This document shows, one piece after another, positions 46,634-57,296 of a DNA stretch of 64,000 bases. The notes beneath the pieces are model-generated. The model was not told the DNA's origin. It did no database searches and saw only the letters and a program-made list of their open reading frames with translations. This stretch comes from Sporosarcina sp. Te-1 (GTDB taxonomy: Bacteria > Bacillota > Bacilli > Bacillales_A > Planococcaceae): positions 3,021,001-3,085,000 of the forward strand of contig NZ_CP071798.1 in the NCBI RefSeq assembly GCF_017498505.1, written 5' to 3'. How positions within the stretch are numbered: position 1 is the first letter of the stretch; every line of letters begins with the position of its first letter. A program made the position numbers and the translations under genes.

Positions 46634-49048
46634 ATGGAAATGAAGATGATAGGTAATCTGGAGAGACCGGTCAGTCAACAAATCCGCCACGCGGTCGAGT
46701 CAGTAATGAAGCGGAAACTGTATATTGCGCTGGCGGCTTTGTTTTTAGTAGGATCCTTTTTCTTATCCCAAGCGATTTTGTTTGACTCCGCAGTTCCTTT
46801 CTTTTTGCCGATTTGGGCATTGGCGCAGCTCCGTTTCCGCAAGCATCTTCTTTGGGCGTTCATTGGCGGTATGGCAGGGAGTGCGCTGTTGGGAGTAGGA
46901 CAAGCCGTCATTCATTTGTTGGAGCTATTGCTTTTCAGTGTCGTTGTAAAGCAGCCGTTGTTCCGCAAGTCCATCCCGTTGACGGTGGCCGGGTGTATTA
47001 TCGTCGTCCAAGTCCTCTGGCAATTTATCATGTTTGGCGGAAATCCACCGGTTATTGTCCAGCTCACGATTGGTTTTGAAGCAGTGATCGCTCTCTTCAT
47101 GACATTTTTCCTGCTTGTCGCCTTTCCTCATACAGAACGGATTCTGTTTGGTCAATGGTCTCCTGAGCGGCTGGGCGCCATTTGCATTGTCGGGACGATG
47201 GCGACAACCGGTATGGGCAGCCTGATGATTGGGCCGGTTTCCATACCGGGGGTTCTCCTGCATTTAACCATCCTGCTGGCAGCATTAGCAGGCGGCTTGC
47301 CGTTTTCTACGACAATCGCCATGATGATTGCAGCCATCGCTGGCATCGCGGAGCTTTCCTTTACAGGCATGATGGCCGTTTATGGAATGACCGGCTTTTT
47401 TGCGGGCGCCTTCCGCAGGCTAGGGAAGCTTGGGATTGCGACAGGGGGACTAGCCGTTTCCGTCTTCTTTCTTCTCTACGATTTAACGTTGCCTTTGGAT
47501 GCTTCCCACTTCTATACGATTGCTGTTGCCTCTCTTCTATTTTTCCTAGTGCCAGCGAAGAAGATGGAACCGATCCGAAATATATTTGTTTCCGAGAATC
47601 CAGACATGTCGGTGAAACGGCAGAAATGGTTAACAGATCGGATGAATGAACAATTAAAGGATTTTCAGCAATTTGCCAATTTCATGTCCACCTTGGTCAA
47701 TGATCGGTTTGCAAGTGATCAGGAAGAGCCGGATCGATCGATCCCCGCGATATGCCAGTCGTGCTTTCGGTATTCAAAGTGCTGGGAAAATAAGGACGAA
47801 GGGATGACGAGACTTCTTTATGAATGGGAATCAACGTACTCAGCAACAAAAAAAGCAGCCCGGCACCGGGTGGAGGAGCGGATTAAGCAGAAATGCGTCC
47901 GATCCAACGGGCTGATCACAGAAATGGAAGAGCAGTCGACGAATCGGCTGTTAATGGGGCAATTGCAGCACGGCAGGAAAATGCTAGCCCTCCAGCTTCG
48001 GGACATGAGCAGCCATCTTGAAAAAATTATGAGTGAAATAAAGGAGGATTTATCCGTTCATAAAGTGGCAGAGGAGGAACTTGGAAAACGAATGGAACGG
48101 CAAGGAATTGAATTTTATCAAATTGATATTTTATCGGAGGTGAGAGGAGCCTATCAAATTGTTATTTCGGTTCCGGAGAAACGCTCGGCATTTGAAACGG
48201 ATACGACGGTTGCCGAAAGGTTGATTGTGCCAATTTTGGAGGAGATGTATGGCGAACCATTCAAAGTGGCGAAATCCGTCGCGGAACAGCTTCCTTTTCC
48301 GCATCTCCAATTGACATTCAGCTCGGCTGTCCGTTTTTCAATGGAATATGGCGTCGTTGCAACAGCGGGCACAGGGACTTTCCATGCGGGCGACGCCTAT
48401 GAAATATTCCCGATTCATGACGGGCTAACGGCAGTCCTCCTTTCGGATGGAATGGGCCAGGATATAAACGCTTACCGTGAAAGCCGAAAAGTGATCCGGC
48501 TGATGCGGGAATGCCTGGATCGGAAAATGGATCCGGAAACAGCCATGCATACGTTGCATTATATGATGTCGCTGAATGGGCTTGATGATATGTATGCGAC
48601 GCTTGACTTGGCTTTGCTCGATTTGCAGGATGGCAAGCTATGGTCATGGAAGGCGGGTTCTATGAGTACGTACATTAAGAGGGGACAGGAATTCATTCGC
48701 CTGGATAGCAAGTCAGTGCCGGTCGGTTTCCTGCCATCCTTCTCGGTAGAAGCGAAAAATGAAGAATTGAAGTCAGGCGATTTAATTGTCATGCTGACAG
48801 ATGGAATGTTCCATCCGAATGTTTCAATAGAAAAGCAGGAGCAGACACTCTATCGGATACTGGACACGCATGGCGATTTGAGTGCTGAAGTAGTGTCGGA
48901 TAAAATCATGGCGGAAATGGAGAGGAAATTCGGAATGGTGGCAGACGACAGGACCGTACTAGTCATGAAAATCGATCATATTGTGCCGAAATGGCAAACG
49001 ATTCGTCCGCATGATCGAATTATTTCCCGGGAAAGGGTGGTAGTATAG
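46634..49048 (+). CDS. spoIIE: stage II sporulation protein E, serine phosphatase
   Basis: Dephosphorylates SpoIIAA to activate sigma-F in the forespore and interacts with FtsZ at the polar septum. The 804-residue protein has an N-terminal region with about ten membrane helices (to residue ~320), a central FtsZ-interaction/regulatory part and a C-terminal PP2C phosphatase (about 590-800) with metal motifs VLLSDGMGQD, VMLTDGMF and DDRTVLVMK. ATG 46634 follows TAGGGGGA. Followed by tilS after 32 bp; the B. subtilis genes yabS and yabT between them are missing. Confidence 0.96.
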   Translation: MEMKMIGNLERPVSQQIRHAVESVMKRKLYIALAALFLVGSFFLSQAILFDSAVPFFLPIWALAQLRFRKHLLWAFIGGMAGSALLGVGQAVIHLLELLLFSVVVKQPLFRKSIPLTVAGCIIVVQVLWQFIMFGGNPPVIVQLTIGFEAVIALFMTFFLLVAFPHTERILFGQWSPERLGAICIVGTMATTGMGSLMIGPVSIPGVLLHLTILLAALAGGLPFSTTIAMMIAAIAGIAELSFTGMMAVYGMTGFFAGAFRRLGKLGIATGGLAVSVFFLLYDLTLPLDASHFYTIAVASLLFFLVPAKKMEPIRNIFVSENPDMSVKRQKWLTDRMNEQLKDFQQFANFMSTLVNDRFASDQEEPDRSIPAICQSCFRYSKCWENKDEGMTRLLYEWESTYSATKKAARHRVEERIKQKCVRSNGLITEMEEQSTNRLLMGQLQHGRKMLALQLRDMSSHLEKIMSEIKEDLSVHKVAEEELGKRMERQGIEFYQIDILSEVRGAYQIVISVPEKRSAFETDTTVAERLIVPILEEMYGEPFKVAKSVAEQLPFPHLQLTFSSAVRFSMEYGVVATAGTGTFHAGDAYEIFPIHDGLTAVLLSDGMGQDINAYRESRKVIRLMRECLDRKMDPETAMHTLHYMMSLNGLDDMYATLDLALLDLQDGKLWSWKAGSMSTYIKRGQEFIRLDSKSVPVGFLPSFSVEAKNEELKSGDLIVMLTDGMFHPNVSIEKQEQTLYRILDTHGDLSAEVVSDKIMAEMERKFGMVADDRTVLVMKIDHIVPKWQTIRPHDRIISRERVVV

Positions 49049-49080
49049 GAGTAAGATCTTGATTTATTGGAGGGTCCTGA

Positions 49081-50517
49081 ATGGACAAGTTTGAACGGAA
49101 AGTGATGGAGTATATAGAACGAAGATCTTTGATCGGACGCGGAGACCGGATCCTCGTCGCTTGCTCAGGCGGCGTTGACTCGGTCGGTCTGCTCCTCTTT
49201 CTTGCAAAGCAACGACATTTCTTGGATATAGAACTTGTGGCGGTCCATGTCGATCATATGCTCCGAGGCGAGGAATCAAAAGAGGATGGGGTGTATGTAA
49301 AAGAACTTTGCACGCGTTTTGAGATTCCGTTTTACGGTGGACAGGTGCCTGTTCCCGAATTAATAGGAAAGGAAGGCGGTAATGTGCAGGATGTATGCAG
49401 AAAGGGGAGATATGGATATTTTGCGAAGGTGATGGCAGAAGGAGGCTACACGAAGCTGGCGGTTGCGCATCATGCAGAGGACCAGCTTGAAACGGTCATT
49501 ATGCAGTTGTCCAAAGGAAGTGTTCCTATAGGGATGCGTGATGCAAGAGCTGTACAAGGGGGTATGCTCATTAGGCCGTTCATGACGGTGGATAAGTTGG
49601 AAATTCGCTCTTATATTGAAAAGTTTGGAGTTGAGCATCGCGAAGACCCGAGCAATGCCAGTGATAAGTATACCCGCAATTATCTCAGGCATCATGCGGT
49701 GCCGCCCATACTGAAAACGAATCACATGGCAGCAGCTAACTCGGTCCGGATGACGGAAAGCCTGCAGGAGGATGATGCCTTGTTGAGCGACCTGGCCAAC
49801 GAGGCGTTTTCCCGGTTGCTTTCATTGACAGCTGAGTGTCTTCCATCCTTTGAAATAAAGCATTTTGCCAGTATGCACCCTGCTTTACAAAAAAGGATGA
49901 TTCCTCTACTATTAAATTATCTTTATCGTGGAGAAGAAATACCTGTCGAGTACAGTGGAGCACTTGTCGAGCAGCTCCTGCGCCAATTGCAGACGGATGC
50001 TGGAAATGCGGAACTCCATCTTCCTGGAGGGTATCTTTGCATAAGGGAATATGGAGTCGTACGGTTTGAAAAAAGCGTCAAGGAGCCGGAGCCCGATCCG
50101 CCAAAGATACTGCTGAAAGGTGTCTGGACGCGATGGGGGAAACAGTGCTTCTATTGGAATGCAGTCTCGGCAGCCGGTTTGCCGTCTACCGATGAATATG
50201 ATGAGCGCATGTATTTTACGCTGCCCGTCACGGACTTTCCGCTTTTTGTAAGAGCCAGGAAAGATGGTGACCGGATCTGGTTGAAGGGAATGCCCAAGCC
50301 GAAGCGATTATCCCGCTTGTTCATCGACGAAAAGGTAGCTGCACAGAAAAGGGATAGGCTCCCTATTATTGTGACGGCAGATGACGAAGTTTGCGCAGTG
50401 CCGGGCGTTCGTTATGGAAAGTTGTTTTCCCGGCAGGCAAATGGGGAAGAGTATGTATTCATGGTGAAACCAGTTGGCAAATATTATGGTCCCGATGAGG
50501 AATTGGCGGGTACATAA
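49081..50517 (+). CDS. tilS: tRNA(Ile)-lysidine synthetase
   Basis: Converts the wobble C of the CAU anticodon of one tRNA-Ile to lysidine. The 478-residue protein has the PP-loop CSGGVDSVG near residue 30 and the downstream HHAEDQLET segment of the N-type ATP pyrophosphatase; the C-terminal domain is typical of the longer form. ATG follows TTGGAGGG. Essential in most bacteria. Confidence 0.95.
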   Translation: MDKFERKVMEYIERRSLIGRGDRILVACSGGVDSVGLLLFLAKQRHFLDIELVAVHVDHMLRGEESKEDGVYVKELCTRFEIPFYGGQVPVPELIGKEGGNVQDVCRKGRYGYFAKVMAEGGYTKLAVAHHAEDQLETVIMQLSKGSVPIGMRDARAVQGGMLIRPFMTVDKLEIRSYIEKFGVEHREDPSNASDKYTRNYLRHHAVPPILKTNHMAAANSVRMTESLQEDDALLSDLANEAFSRLLSLTAECLPSFEIKHFASMHPALQKRMIPLLLNYLYRGEEIPVEYSGALVEQLLRQLQTDAGNAELHLPGGYLCIREYGVVRFEKSVKEPEPDPPKILLKGVWTRWGKQCFYWNAVSAAGLPSTDEYDERMYFTLPVTDFPLFVRARKDGDRIWLKGMPKPKRLSRLFIDEKVAAQKRDRLPIIVTADDEVCAVPGVRYGKLFSRQANGEEYVFMVKPVGKYYGPDEELAGT

Positions 50518-50589
50518 GTCCCTTCACTTCAATAAAGTGGAGACGTATTTGTTTGTCCATCACATCATTTGGAAAGAGGAGGACTTTCG

Positions 50590-51132
50590 ATGTTAGAGAA
50601 AGATATCGAAGAGGTATTAATTACAGAAGAACAACTTCAAGAAAAAATAGCGGAGCTTGGAGCTGTCCTGTCAGAGGAGTATAAGGATAAATTCCCGCTA
50701 GCCATCGGAGTCCTCAAAGGCGCTCTACCATTCATGAGCGACTTGATCAAAAGAATCGATGCATACATAGAATTGGATTTCATGGATGTATCCAGCTATG
50801 GGAACGCGACAGTTTCTTCGGGTGAAGTGAAAATTGTCAAAGATTTGAATACGAGCGTCGAAGGAAGGGACGTCTTGATCATCGAAGACATCATCGACAG
50901 CGGAAAGACATTGAATTACCTTGTCGATCTGTTCAAATACCGCAAAGCGAAATCCATTAAAATCGTCACGTTGCTTGATAAGCCGACCGGCCGGAAAGTG
51001 GACTTGAGTGCTGACCATGTCGGATTTCTCGTTCCGGATGCGTTCGTCGTTGGATACGGACTGGACTATGCAGAAAAATATCGCAACTTGCCTTATATCG
51101 GTGTTCTGAAAAAGGAAATCTACTCTTTTTGA
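50590..51132 (+). CDS. hprT: hypoxanthine-guanine phosphoribosyltransferase
   Basis: Purine salvage enzyme using PRPP. The 180-residue protein contains the PRPP-binding loop [14 protein letters not shown] and the flexible-loop region [11 protein letters not shown] choose ATG 50590 (MLEKDIEEV) with GAGGAGG seven bases upstream; an earlier in-frame start lies 21 bp up. tilS-hprT-ftsH order matches B. subtilis, where HprT interacts with TilS and ftsH transcription. Confidence 0.95.
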   Translation: MLEKDIEEVLITEEQLQEKIAELGAVLSEEYKDKFPLAIGVLKGALPFMSDLIKRIDAYIELDFMDVSSYGNATVSSGEVKIVKDLNTSVEGRDVLIIEDIIDSGKTLNYLVDLFKYRKAKSIKIVTLLDKPTGRKVDLSADHVGFLVPDAFVVGYGLDYAEKYRNLPYIGVLKKEIYSF

Positions 51133-51192
51133 AAGCTTTCCGACAAGTCCTCCTCAAGGGCGACGGAAGGCTTTTTCCATAAGTCGTTTTCA

Positions 51193-51222
51193 TTGTAGAT
51201 TGGTTCCTATCTGTGTTAAGAT
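51193..51222 (+). promoter_or_regulatory. candidate sigma-A promoter of ftsH
   Basis: TTGTAG, 18-nt spacer, TAAGAT, 40 nt before the ftsH start. Moderate match. Confidence 0.45.
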
Positions 51223-51261
51223 TTACAATAGTTTTCTGTTGAAGAAATGAGGAGGCTTGGG

Positions 51262-53280
51262 ATGAATCGAATACTTCGATACTTTCTATTATACGGACTG
51301 ATCTTCCTTGCCATCATGGGGATTTTCAGTTCACTAAATAATCCGAATCCAAAGATGGAAGAGATCAGTACTAACACTTTTTATAGTGAGTTGCAAAAAG
51401 GCAACGTTGAGTCTATCACACTTCAACCGGTCAATGGTGTCCTGAACGTTGTCGGGACTCTGAAAGGGTATGAAGAAGGCAAGAAATTTACGACTAACAT
51501 CCTTAACACTGATGAAACTGTTACGAAAAAGATTGTGGATGAGGGCCAGGCTAAAAATCCGGAGTTGATTATCAAGCCAGCTCCTGAAACAAGCGCGTGG
51601 GTATCCTTCTTTACCGGGCTCGTTCCGTTCATCATCATTATCATCCTTTTCTTCTTCTTGCTGAACCAAGCACAGGGCGGCGGTGGTGGCCGTGTCATGA
51701 ACTTTGGTAAAAGCAAGGCAAAGCTTCATACGGATGAGCGCAAGAAAGTGCGTTTCTCGGATGTCGCGGGTGCGGATGAAGAAAAGCAAGAGTTGGAAGA
51801 GGTTGTCGATTTCCTTAAAGATTCCAGAAAGTTTGCAGAGCTCGGGGCTCGTATTCCAAAGGGGATCTTGTTAGTTGGACCTCCGGGGACAGGTAAAACA
51901 TTGCTAGCCCGTGCAGTAGCGGGTGAAGCGGGCGTACCGTTCTTCTCGATTTCTGGTTCTGACTTTGTTGAGATGTTTGTCGGGGTCGGTGCATCCCGTG
52001 TTCGTGACTTGTTTGAAAATGCGAAGAAAAATGCACCTTGTATTATCTTCATCGATGAAATCGATGCAGTCGGACGTCAGCGTGGTGCCGGTCTTGGCGG
52101 CGGCCATGATGAGCGTGAGCAGACATTGAACCAATTGCTCGTCGAGATGGATGGTTTCGACGGAAACGAAGGAATTATCATTGTCGCAGCGACGAACCGT
52201 CCGGATATTTTGGACCCGGCTCTTCTTCGTCCAGGACGTTTTGACCGTCAAATCACGGTTGGCCGTCCAGATGTAAAAGGCCGTGAAGCGGTTCTTAAAG
52301 TGCATGCGCGCAATAAGCCGCTAGATGAGTCAGTTAACATGAAAGCTCTTGCGCAACGGACGCCAGGTTTTTCCGGTGCTGATCTTGAGAACTTGTTGAA
52401 CGAGGCTGCGCTTGTCGCTGCCCGTAGAGGAAAAGCGAAAATCGATATGGCGGATATTGATGAAGCGACTGACCGCGTTATTGCAGGTCCAGCAAAAACA
52501 AGCCGTGTCATTTCCGAAAAGGAAAAGAATATCGTGGCATTCCACGAAGCCGGACACGTTGTTGTCGGCCTTACGCTAGATGATGCTGAAATCGTCCATA
52601 AAGTGACGATTGTTCCACGCGGCCAGGCAGGTGGTTATGCGGTCATGCTGCCGAAGGAAGATCGTTATTTCATGACGAAGCCTGAACTTCTAGACAAAAT
52701 CGCGGGTCTGTTGGGCGGCCGTGTCGCGGAAGAAATCGTGCTTGGTGAAGTTTCAACTGGGGCGCACAATGACTTCCAGCGGGCTACAGGCATTGCCCGT
52801 TCCATGGTGACTGAATACGGTATGAGTGATAAGCTCGGACCAATGCAATTCGGTCAATCGCAAGGCCAAGTGTTCCTAGGACGCGATTTTAATTCGGAAC
52901 AAAACTACTCCGAATCGATCGCCTACGAGATTGATCAGGAAATGCAACGCATTATTAAAGAACAATACAATCGGACCAAACAGATCCTTACAGAAAATCG
53001 TTCGCTCCTTGATTTGATTGCGACTACTCTTCTCGATGTGGAAACACTCGATGCTGAGCAGATCAATCACTTAAAAGATCATGGTACACTGCCGGAACGT
53101 TCGTATGAGCAAAACGGCAAGGGAGAAAAAACCGATTCTTCTATAGAGGAAACCGATGCAAAGGATGAAGTGAATCCGGATGTAACGGGTGCACCAAACG
53201 ATCCTTCTGTTGCGGATTTACCGAAAGAAACAGGCCCAGAGCGGCCTCTACCGCCAATCGAAGAGGAACGCAGGGATTGA
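51262..53280 (+). CDS. ftsH: ATP-dependent zinc metalloprotease FtsH
   Basis: Membrane-bound AAA protease for quality control and regulated turnover. The 672-residue protein has two membrane helices (about 5-25 and 112-130), the AAA domain with Walker A GPPGTGKT near 206 and Walker [15 protein letters not shown] region [18 protein letters not shown], and zinc motif HEAGH near 428. The acidic/proline-rich C-terminal tail ([13 protein letters not shown]) is longer and more variable than the core. ATG 51262 has GAGGAGG six bases upstream. Confidence 0.97.
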   Translation: MNRILRYFLLYGLIFLAIMGIFSSLNNPNPKMEEISTNTFYSELQKGNVESITLQPVNGVLNVVGTLKGYEEGKKFTTNILNTDETVTKKIVDEGQAKNPELIIKPAPETSAWVSFFTGLVPFIIIIILFFFLLNQAQGGGGGRVMNFGKSKAKLHTDERKKVRFSDVAGADEEKQELEEVVDFLKDSRKFAELGARIPKGILLVGPPGTGKTLLARAVAGEAGVPFFSISGSDFVEMFVGVGASRVRDLFENAKKNAPCIIFIDEIDAVGRQRGAGLGGGHDEREQTLNQLLVEMDGFDGNEGIIIVAATNRPDILDPALLRPGRFDRQITVGRPDVKGREAVLKVHARNKPLDESVNMKALAQRTPGFSGADLENLLNEAALVAARRGKAKIDMADIDEATDRVIAGPAKTSRVISEKEKNIVAFHEAGHVVVGLTLDDAEIVHKVTIVPRGQAGGYAVMLPKEDRYFMTKPELLDKIAGLLGGRVAEEIVLGEVSTGAHNDFQRATGIARSMVTEYGMSDKLGPMQFGQSQGQVFLGRDFNSEQNYSESIAYEIDQEMQRIIKEQYNRTKQILTENRSLLDLIATTLLDVETLDAEQINHLKDHGTLPERSYEQNGKGEKTDSSIEETDAKDEVNPDVTGAPNDPSVADLPKETGPERPLPPIEEERRD

Positions 53281-53284
53281 TAGG

Positions 53285-53326
53285 AAACAGTCGACTGACT
53301 TTTAAAAAAGCAGTCGACTGTTTTTC
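53285..53326 (+). terminator. terminator after ftsH
   Basis: Eleven-bp stem ACAGTCGACTG/CAGTCGACTGT followed by TTTTT. Confidence 0.9.
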
Positions 53327-53383
53327 ATTCAACCGATTATGGTATGATGTTTTGGAAAACCCGATGTTAGTGAGGAAACGATT

Positions 53384-54148
53384 ATGATCTTAGTGTTGGA
53401 TACAGGAAATACAAATATCGTACTAGGCGTTTATGAGCAAGGCGAATTGAAATATCATTGGCGTATGGAAACCTATCGCCATAAAACGGAAGATGAATAT
53501 GCGATGTCGGTAAAGGCTCTATTTTCCCATGTTGGATTGGAGTTTAGCGATATTAATGGAATCATCATCTCTTCCGTCGTCCCGCCGGTCATGTTCCCGT
53601 TGGAACAAATGTGCCGGAAATACTTTGATATTCGTCCGTTGATCGTCGGACCTGGCGTCAAAACAGGGTTGAATATCAAGTATGAAAATCCACGCGAAGT
53701 GGGGGCAGACCGGATTGTCAATGCGGTTGCTGCGATTCATGAGTACGGGGATCCGCTCATCATCGTCGATTTTGGAACAGCAACGACGTATTGTTATGTC
53801 AATGAGAAAGGCGAGTATATGGGAGGCGCCATCGCGCCCGGCGTCGGCATCTCGATGGAAGCACTTTTTGACCGTGCGTCAAAACTTCCCCGTGTCGAGC
53901 TGGTGCGTCCAGAACAGGTGATTGGAAAAAACACGGTCGCTGCCATGCAATCGGGAATTGTCTACGGCTATGTGGGACAAGTTGAGGGTATCGTCGGCCG
54001 GATCAAGGCACAAAGTAAAGTGGAGCCAAAAGTTATTGCGACTGGCGGGTTGGCGGACTTGATTGCGAGCGAGACCGATGTCATCGATGTTGTCGATAGT
54101 TTCTTGACGTTAAAAGGACTTCATTTGATTTATGAGCGAAATGTGTAA
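53384..54148 (+). CDS. coaX: type III pantothenate kinase
   Basis: First step of coenzyme A synthesis. The 254-residue protein has the DTGNTN phosphate motif at the N terminus, [11 protein letters not shown] and DFGTATTYC, all typical of CoaX rather than CoaA. ATG 53384 follows GAGGAA. Starts a run coaX-hslO-parvulin that leads to cysK, the order found in B. subtilis. Confidence 0.96.
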   Translation: MILVLDTGNTNIVLGVYEQGELKYHWRMETYRHKTEDEYAMSVKALFSHVGLEFSDINGIIISSVVPPVMFPLEQMCRKYFDIRPLIVGPGVKTGLNIKYENPREVGADRIVNAVAAIHEYGDPLIIVDFGTATTYCYVNEKGEYMGGAIAPGVGISMEALFDRASKLPRVELVRPEQVIGKNTVAAMQSGIVYGYVGQVEGIVGRIKAQSKVEPKVIATGGLADLIASETDVIDVVDSFLTLKGLHLIYERNV

Positions 54149-54162
54149 GAGGAGTGGAAACG

Positions 54163-55050
54163 ATGAGTGATTATTTGATCAGGGCGCTGGCATTTGATAA
54201 TACGATCCGTGCCTATGCAGTCCGTTCGACTGAAACAGTTAGCGAAGCGCAACGCCGCCATTATACTTGGCCGACGGCGACTGCTGCGTTAGGCCGCTCC
54301 ATGACGGCGACAGTCATGATGGGCACTATGTTGAAAGGTGAAGAGAAGCTGACGGTTAAAATTGAAGGGAATGGCCCTCTTGGACCGATTGTTGCCGATG
54401 CCAATGCAAAAGGTGAAGTACGTGGTTACGCGACGCATCCACAGACCCACTTTGATTTGAATGACAAGGGCAAGCTCGATGTCCGCCGTGCTGTTGGAAC
54501 AGAGGGTATGCTGACTGTCGTGAAGGACCTTGGGCTTCGCGATTATTTCACAGGGCAGGTGCCGCTCGTTTCCGGAGAGATTGCGGAGGATTTTACACAG
54601 TATTTTGTCGTGTCCGAGCAAGTGCCGTCTGCAGTTGGGTTGGGTGTCCTTGTGAATCCGGACAATACCGTGAAAGCGGCTGGCGGATTCATTATCCAAG
54701 TGATGCCGGGTGCAACGGATGAAACAATCAGCGAATTGGAGAAGCGCATTTCTACCGTGGAGCCAATCTCAAAATTAATCGACCGGGGATTGACGCCAGA
54801 AGAGATTCTTCAGGAAGTGCTCGGGCATGATAATGTGGAAGTGATTGACCGCATGCCGGTCGCTTTCAGCTGCAATTGTTCCAGAGAACGTTTTGGCAAT
54901 GCGATTATCGGCCTTGGAGAAAAAGAAATCCGGGACATGATTGAAGAAGACGGCCAAGCGGAAGCGGAATGCCACTTCTGTCTGGAAAAATATTTGTACA
55001 CTAAAGAAGACCTGGAAGGTTTTATTGATGAAATACGGTCACAGGCGTGA
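54163..55050 (+). CDS. hslO: redox-regulated molecular chaperone Hsp33
   Basis: Chaperone turned on by oxidative unfolding. The 295-residue protein has the four conserved cysteines near the C terminus: CNC in SCNCSRERF and CHFC in [11 protein letters not shown]. These bind zinc when reduced. ATG 54163 with AGAGGAGTGG upstream; the frame extends three codons further. Overlaps the parvulin gene by 23 bp. Confidence 0.95.
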   Translation: MSDYLIRALAFDNTIRAYAVRSTETVSEAQRRHYTWPTATAALGRSMTATVMMGTMLKGEEKLTVKIEGNGPLGPIVADANAKGEVRGYATHPQTHFDLNDKGKLDVRRAVGTEGMLTVVKDLGLRDYFTGQVPLVSGEIAEDFTQYFVVSEQVPSAVGLGVLVNPDNTVKAAGGFIIQVMPGATDETISELEKRISTVEPISKLIDRGLTPEEILQEVLGHDNVEVIDRMPVAFSCNCSRERFGNAIIGLGEKEIRDMIEEDGQAEAECHFCLEKYLYTKEDLEGFIDEIRSQA

Positions 55051-55957
55051 ACCGCAGGGTGCGGCCCATCCGACAAAGCGGAGGCTGAAGGCAAAGCCTT
55101 TGCTGATTGTAATCGGGATTTTGCTGTTCACGAACTTGCTATGGTTCATCGGGTGGTTGATTCCCGATAAACGGCCGATCGAAGCGACGGAAGAAGTCGC
55201 TTCGGTCGCCGGCAAGCCAATCACACGGGCAGACTGGCTGCGGGCGATGGAGAAGAAGGTGGGCCGTGATGTGTTGCTGGAGCTGGTGAATGAACGGGTA
55301 ATGGAAGAAGCGGCAAAGAAGTATGGAATTAAAGTGTCCGACGATGAAATCAATTTAGAACTCGCGCTCATTACGGTTGTAGATGGGCAAACCCATTCAG
55401 GCTTGGATGTGGAGGAGACAAGACAAAAACTCCGATCCAATCTCATCTTGGAAAAAGTGTTGACGAATGATGTGGTCATTACGGATAAAACGGTCAAGGC
55501 GTACTATGAAGAAAATGAATCCTTATATAACATCCAAACGGCTTATCGGACCGCCGCCATCTTCTTGCCAACCGAAGAAGAAGCTGAAAAGACGATGGAG
55601 GAGTTAGAAAAGGGATCCGATTTCAATGCCCTTGCTAAAGAACGTTCCACGGATTTGGCCTCTGCCAGTCTGGGCGGGGATTTAGGGTACTTGAACGCCT
55701 CTTCTGAAACAGTGGATGAAGCGATTATTAAAGCCCTCCCAACTGTCAAGGAAGGCGGCACAAGTGATGTCATCCGTTTACAAACCGGTACATATGCAGT
55801 AATTCAAGTGAAGGAAATCATTGACGGGCGTTCTTTTTCCTATGAGGAAGTGAAAGATCATATCCGGAGAGAACTCGCGCTTGAACAATTATCCCAGTCT
55901 GTGGCTCCGGAAGCGTTCTGGAAAGAATTTGACGCCGAATGGTTTTATGGAAAATGA
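55028..55957 (+). CDS. PpiC-type peptidyl-prolyl isomerase, membrane-anchored (YacD/PrsA-like)
   Basis: A 309-residue protein with a hydrophobic segment at about residues 22-42 ([20 protein letters not shown]), then an outer domain with SurA-like helical part and a PpiC-type rotamase domain ([27 protein letters not shown]). A foldase outside the membrane is likely. No lipobox cysteine, unlike PrsA. ATG 55028 with GAAGGT upstream; the frame extends 29 codons back into hslO. Known in B. subtilis as yacD between hslO and cysK. Confidence 0.85.
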   Translation: MKYGHRREPQGAAHPTKRRLKAKPLLIVIGILLFTNLLWFIGWLIPDKRPIEATEEVASVAGKPITRADWLRAMEKKVGRDVLLELVNERVMEEAAKKYGIKVSDDEINLELALITVVDGQTHSGLDVEETRQKLRSNLILEKVLTNDVVITDKTVKAYYEENESLYNIQTAYRTAAIFLPTEEEAEKTMEELEKGSDFNALAKERSTDLASASLGGDLGYLNASSETVDEAIIKALPTVKEGGTSDVIRLQTGTYAVIQVKEIIDGRSFSYEEVKDHIRRELALEQLSQSVAPEAFWKEFDAEWFYGK

Positions 55958-55979
55958 CTTGGGTTCTTTGCAAATAGGC

Positions 55980-56019
55980 AAAAGCGACGAAGGGCAACAT
56001 GCTCTAACGTCGCTTTTTA
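55980..56019 (+). terminator. terminator before cysK
   Basis: Stem AAAGCGACG/CGTCGCTTT with a long loop and T run. Confidence 0.75.
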
Positions 56020-56146
56020 TGTTTATGCCATTTGGAGAGAGGGGAAAACGATAGGATAGAAAGAATATAGAATGATGGACATAAGAAGGCTGAAGGATCA
56101 ATATCTTGTATGGACATCCGTTATTTTGGAAGACCGTTGTTCTGAG

Positions 56147-56176
56147 TTGACAATTGGAACGAGAGAGGCGTATTAT
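56147..56176 (+). promoter_or_regulatory. candidate sigma-A promoter of cysK
   Basis: TTGACA, 18-nt spacer, TATTAT, 50 nt before the start codon. A CymR box was not clearly found. Confidence 0.55.
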
Positions 56177-56225
56177 TAATACTATAAAACATATAAAAGT
56201 AGTAGGGATTAGGAGAGGATACGAG

Positions 56226-57155
56226 ATGACAAGAGTGGGGAATTCTGTAGCGGATTTGGTCGGCCAAACGCCGCTTGTCCGTGTGAACAAATTGACAGGT
56301 CCTGATGATGCAGAGATTTATTTGAAATTGGAGTATTTCAATCCGGGGTCCAGTGTGAAAGATCGGATTGCCCTTGCAATGATTGAAGCAGCGGAAAAAT
56401 CCGGGGAATTGAAGGAAGGCAGCACCATTATCGAACCGACCAGTGGAAATACAGGCATCGGGTTAGCCATGATCGCGGCAGCCAAAGGGTATCGATCTGT
56501 CCTCGTTATGCCGGACACAATGAGTTTGGAGCGGAGGAACCTTCTGCGGGCGTATGGCGCCGATTTGGTGTTGACACCAGGAGCAGAAGGAATGAAGGGT
56601 GCCATCGCAAAAGCGGAAGAGCTGGCGGAGGAAAATGGCTGGTTCATGCCGCAACAGTTCAATAACGAAGCCAACCCGGAAGTACACCGTCTGACAACGG
56701 GTCCAGAAATTGCTGATGCGCTGGATCGTGTGGATGCATTCATCTCCGGGATCGGTACGGGCGGTACGATCACTGGTGTTGGAAGCGTATTGAAAGAACG
56801 TTTCCCGGAAGTGAAAATTATAGCCGTCGAGCCGACAGATTCCGCTGTGTTATCCGGCGGTAAACCAGGTCCTCACAAAATACAGGGTATTGGTGCAGGC
56901 TTTGTACCAAAAGTGCTGGATACCGACATCTACGATCAAATCATTCAAGTATCCAATGACGACGCGTACGACACGGCTCGTTTAGCCGCCTGTGAAGAAG
57001 GAGTATTAGGAGGCGTTTCCTCTGGAGCCGCCATTTTCGCAGCACTGCAAGTGGCCAAGGAGCTGGGGAAAGGCAAAAAAGTGGTAGCCATCCTTCCGTC
57101 CAACGGTGAGCGCTACTTGAGCACACCTCTGTATAACTTTGAGGAAAGTGAATAA
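56226..57155 (+). CDS. cysK: cysteine synthase A (O-acetylserine sulfhydrylase)
   Basis: Makes cysteine from O-acetylserine and sulfide with PLP. The 309-residue protein has the PLP-lysine in [11 protein letters not shown], the SGNTGIGLA loop and [12 protein letters not shown] phosphate loop. ATG 56226 with AGGAGAGGA upstream; a longer frame of 24 codons is open but not needed. CysK also acts as partner of CymR in B. subtilis. Followed by a terminator and the folate operon. Confidence 0.95.
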   Translation: MTRVGNSVADLVGQTPLVRVNKLTGPDDAEIYLKLEYFNPGSSVKDRIALAMIEAAEKSGELKEGSTIIEPTSGNTGIGLAMIAAAKGYRSVLVMPDTMSLERRNLLRAYGADLVLTPGAEGMKGAIAKAEELAEENGWFMPQQFNNEANPEVHRLTTGPEIADALDRVDAFISGIGTGGTITGVGSVLKERFPEVKIIAVEPTDSAVLSGGKPGPHKIQGIGAGFVPKVLDTDIYDQIIQVSNDDAYDTARLAACEEGVLGGVSSGAAIFAALQVAKELGKGKKVVAILPSNGERYLSTPLYNFEESE

Positions 57156-57168
57156 CAGGATAGTCAGT

Positions 57169-57197
57169 GGAGGGAGCTAGCAGCCCTCCCTTTTTTT
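57169..57197 (+). terminator. terminator after cysK
   Basis: Stem GGAGGG/CCCTCC with a 9-nt loop, followed by CTTTTTTT. Confidence 0.8.
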
Positions 57198-57296
57198 ATG
57201 CACTTTTGCTTCTTGACCCCTTTTTTTTATAGTGGCGTGAATGCGCTTTTTCGCGTTAAGATGAGGGTACCAAAGCAATTGAAGGAGAATGGGAGA

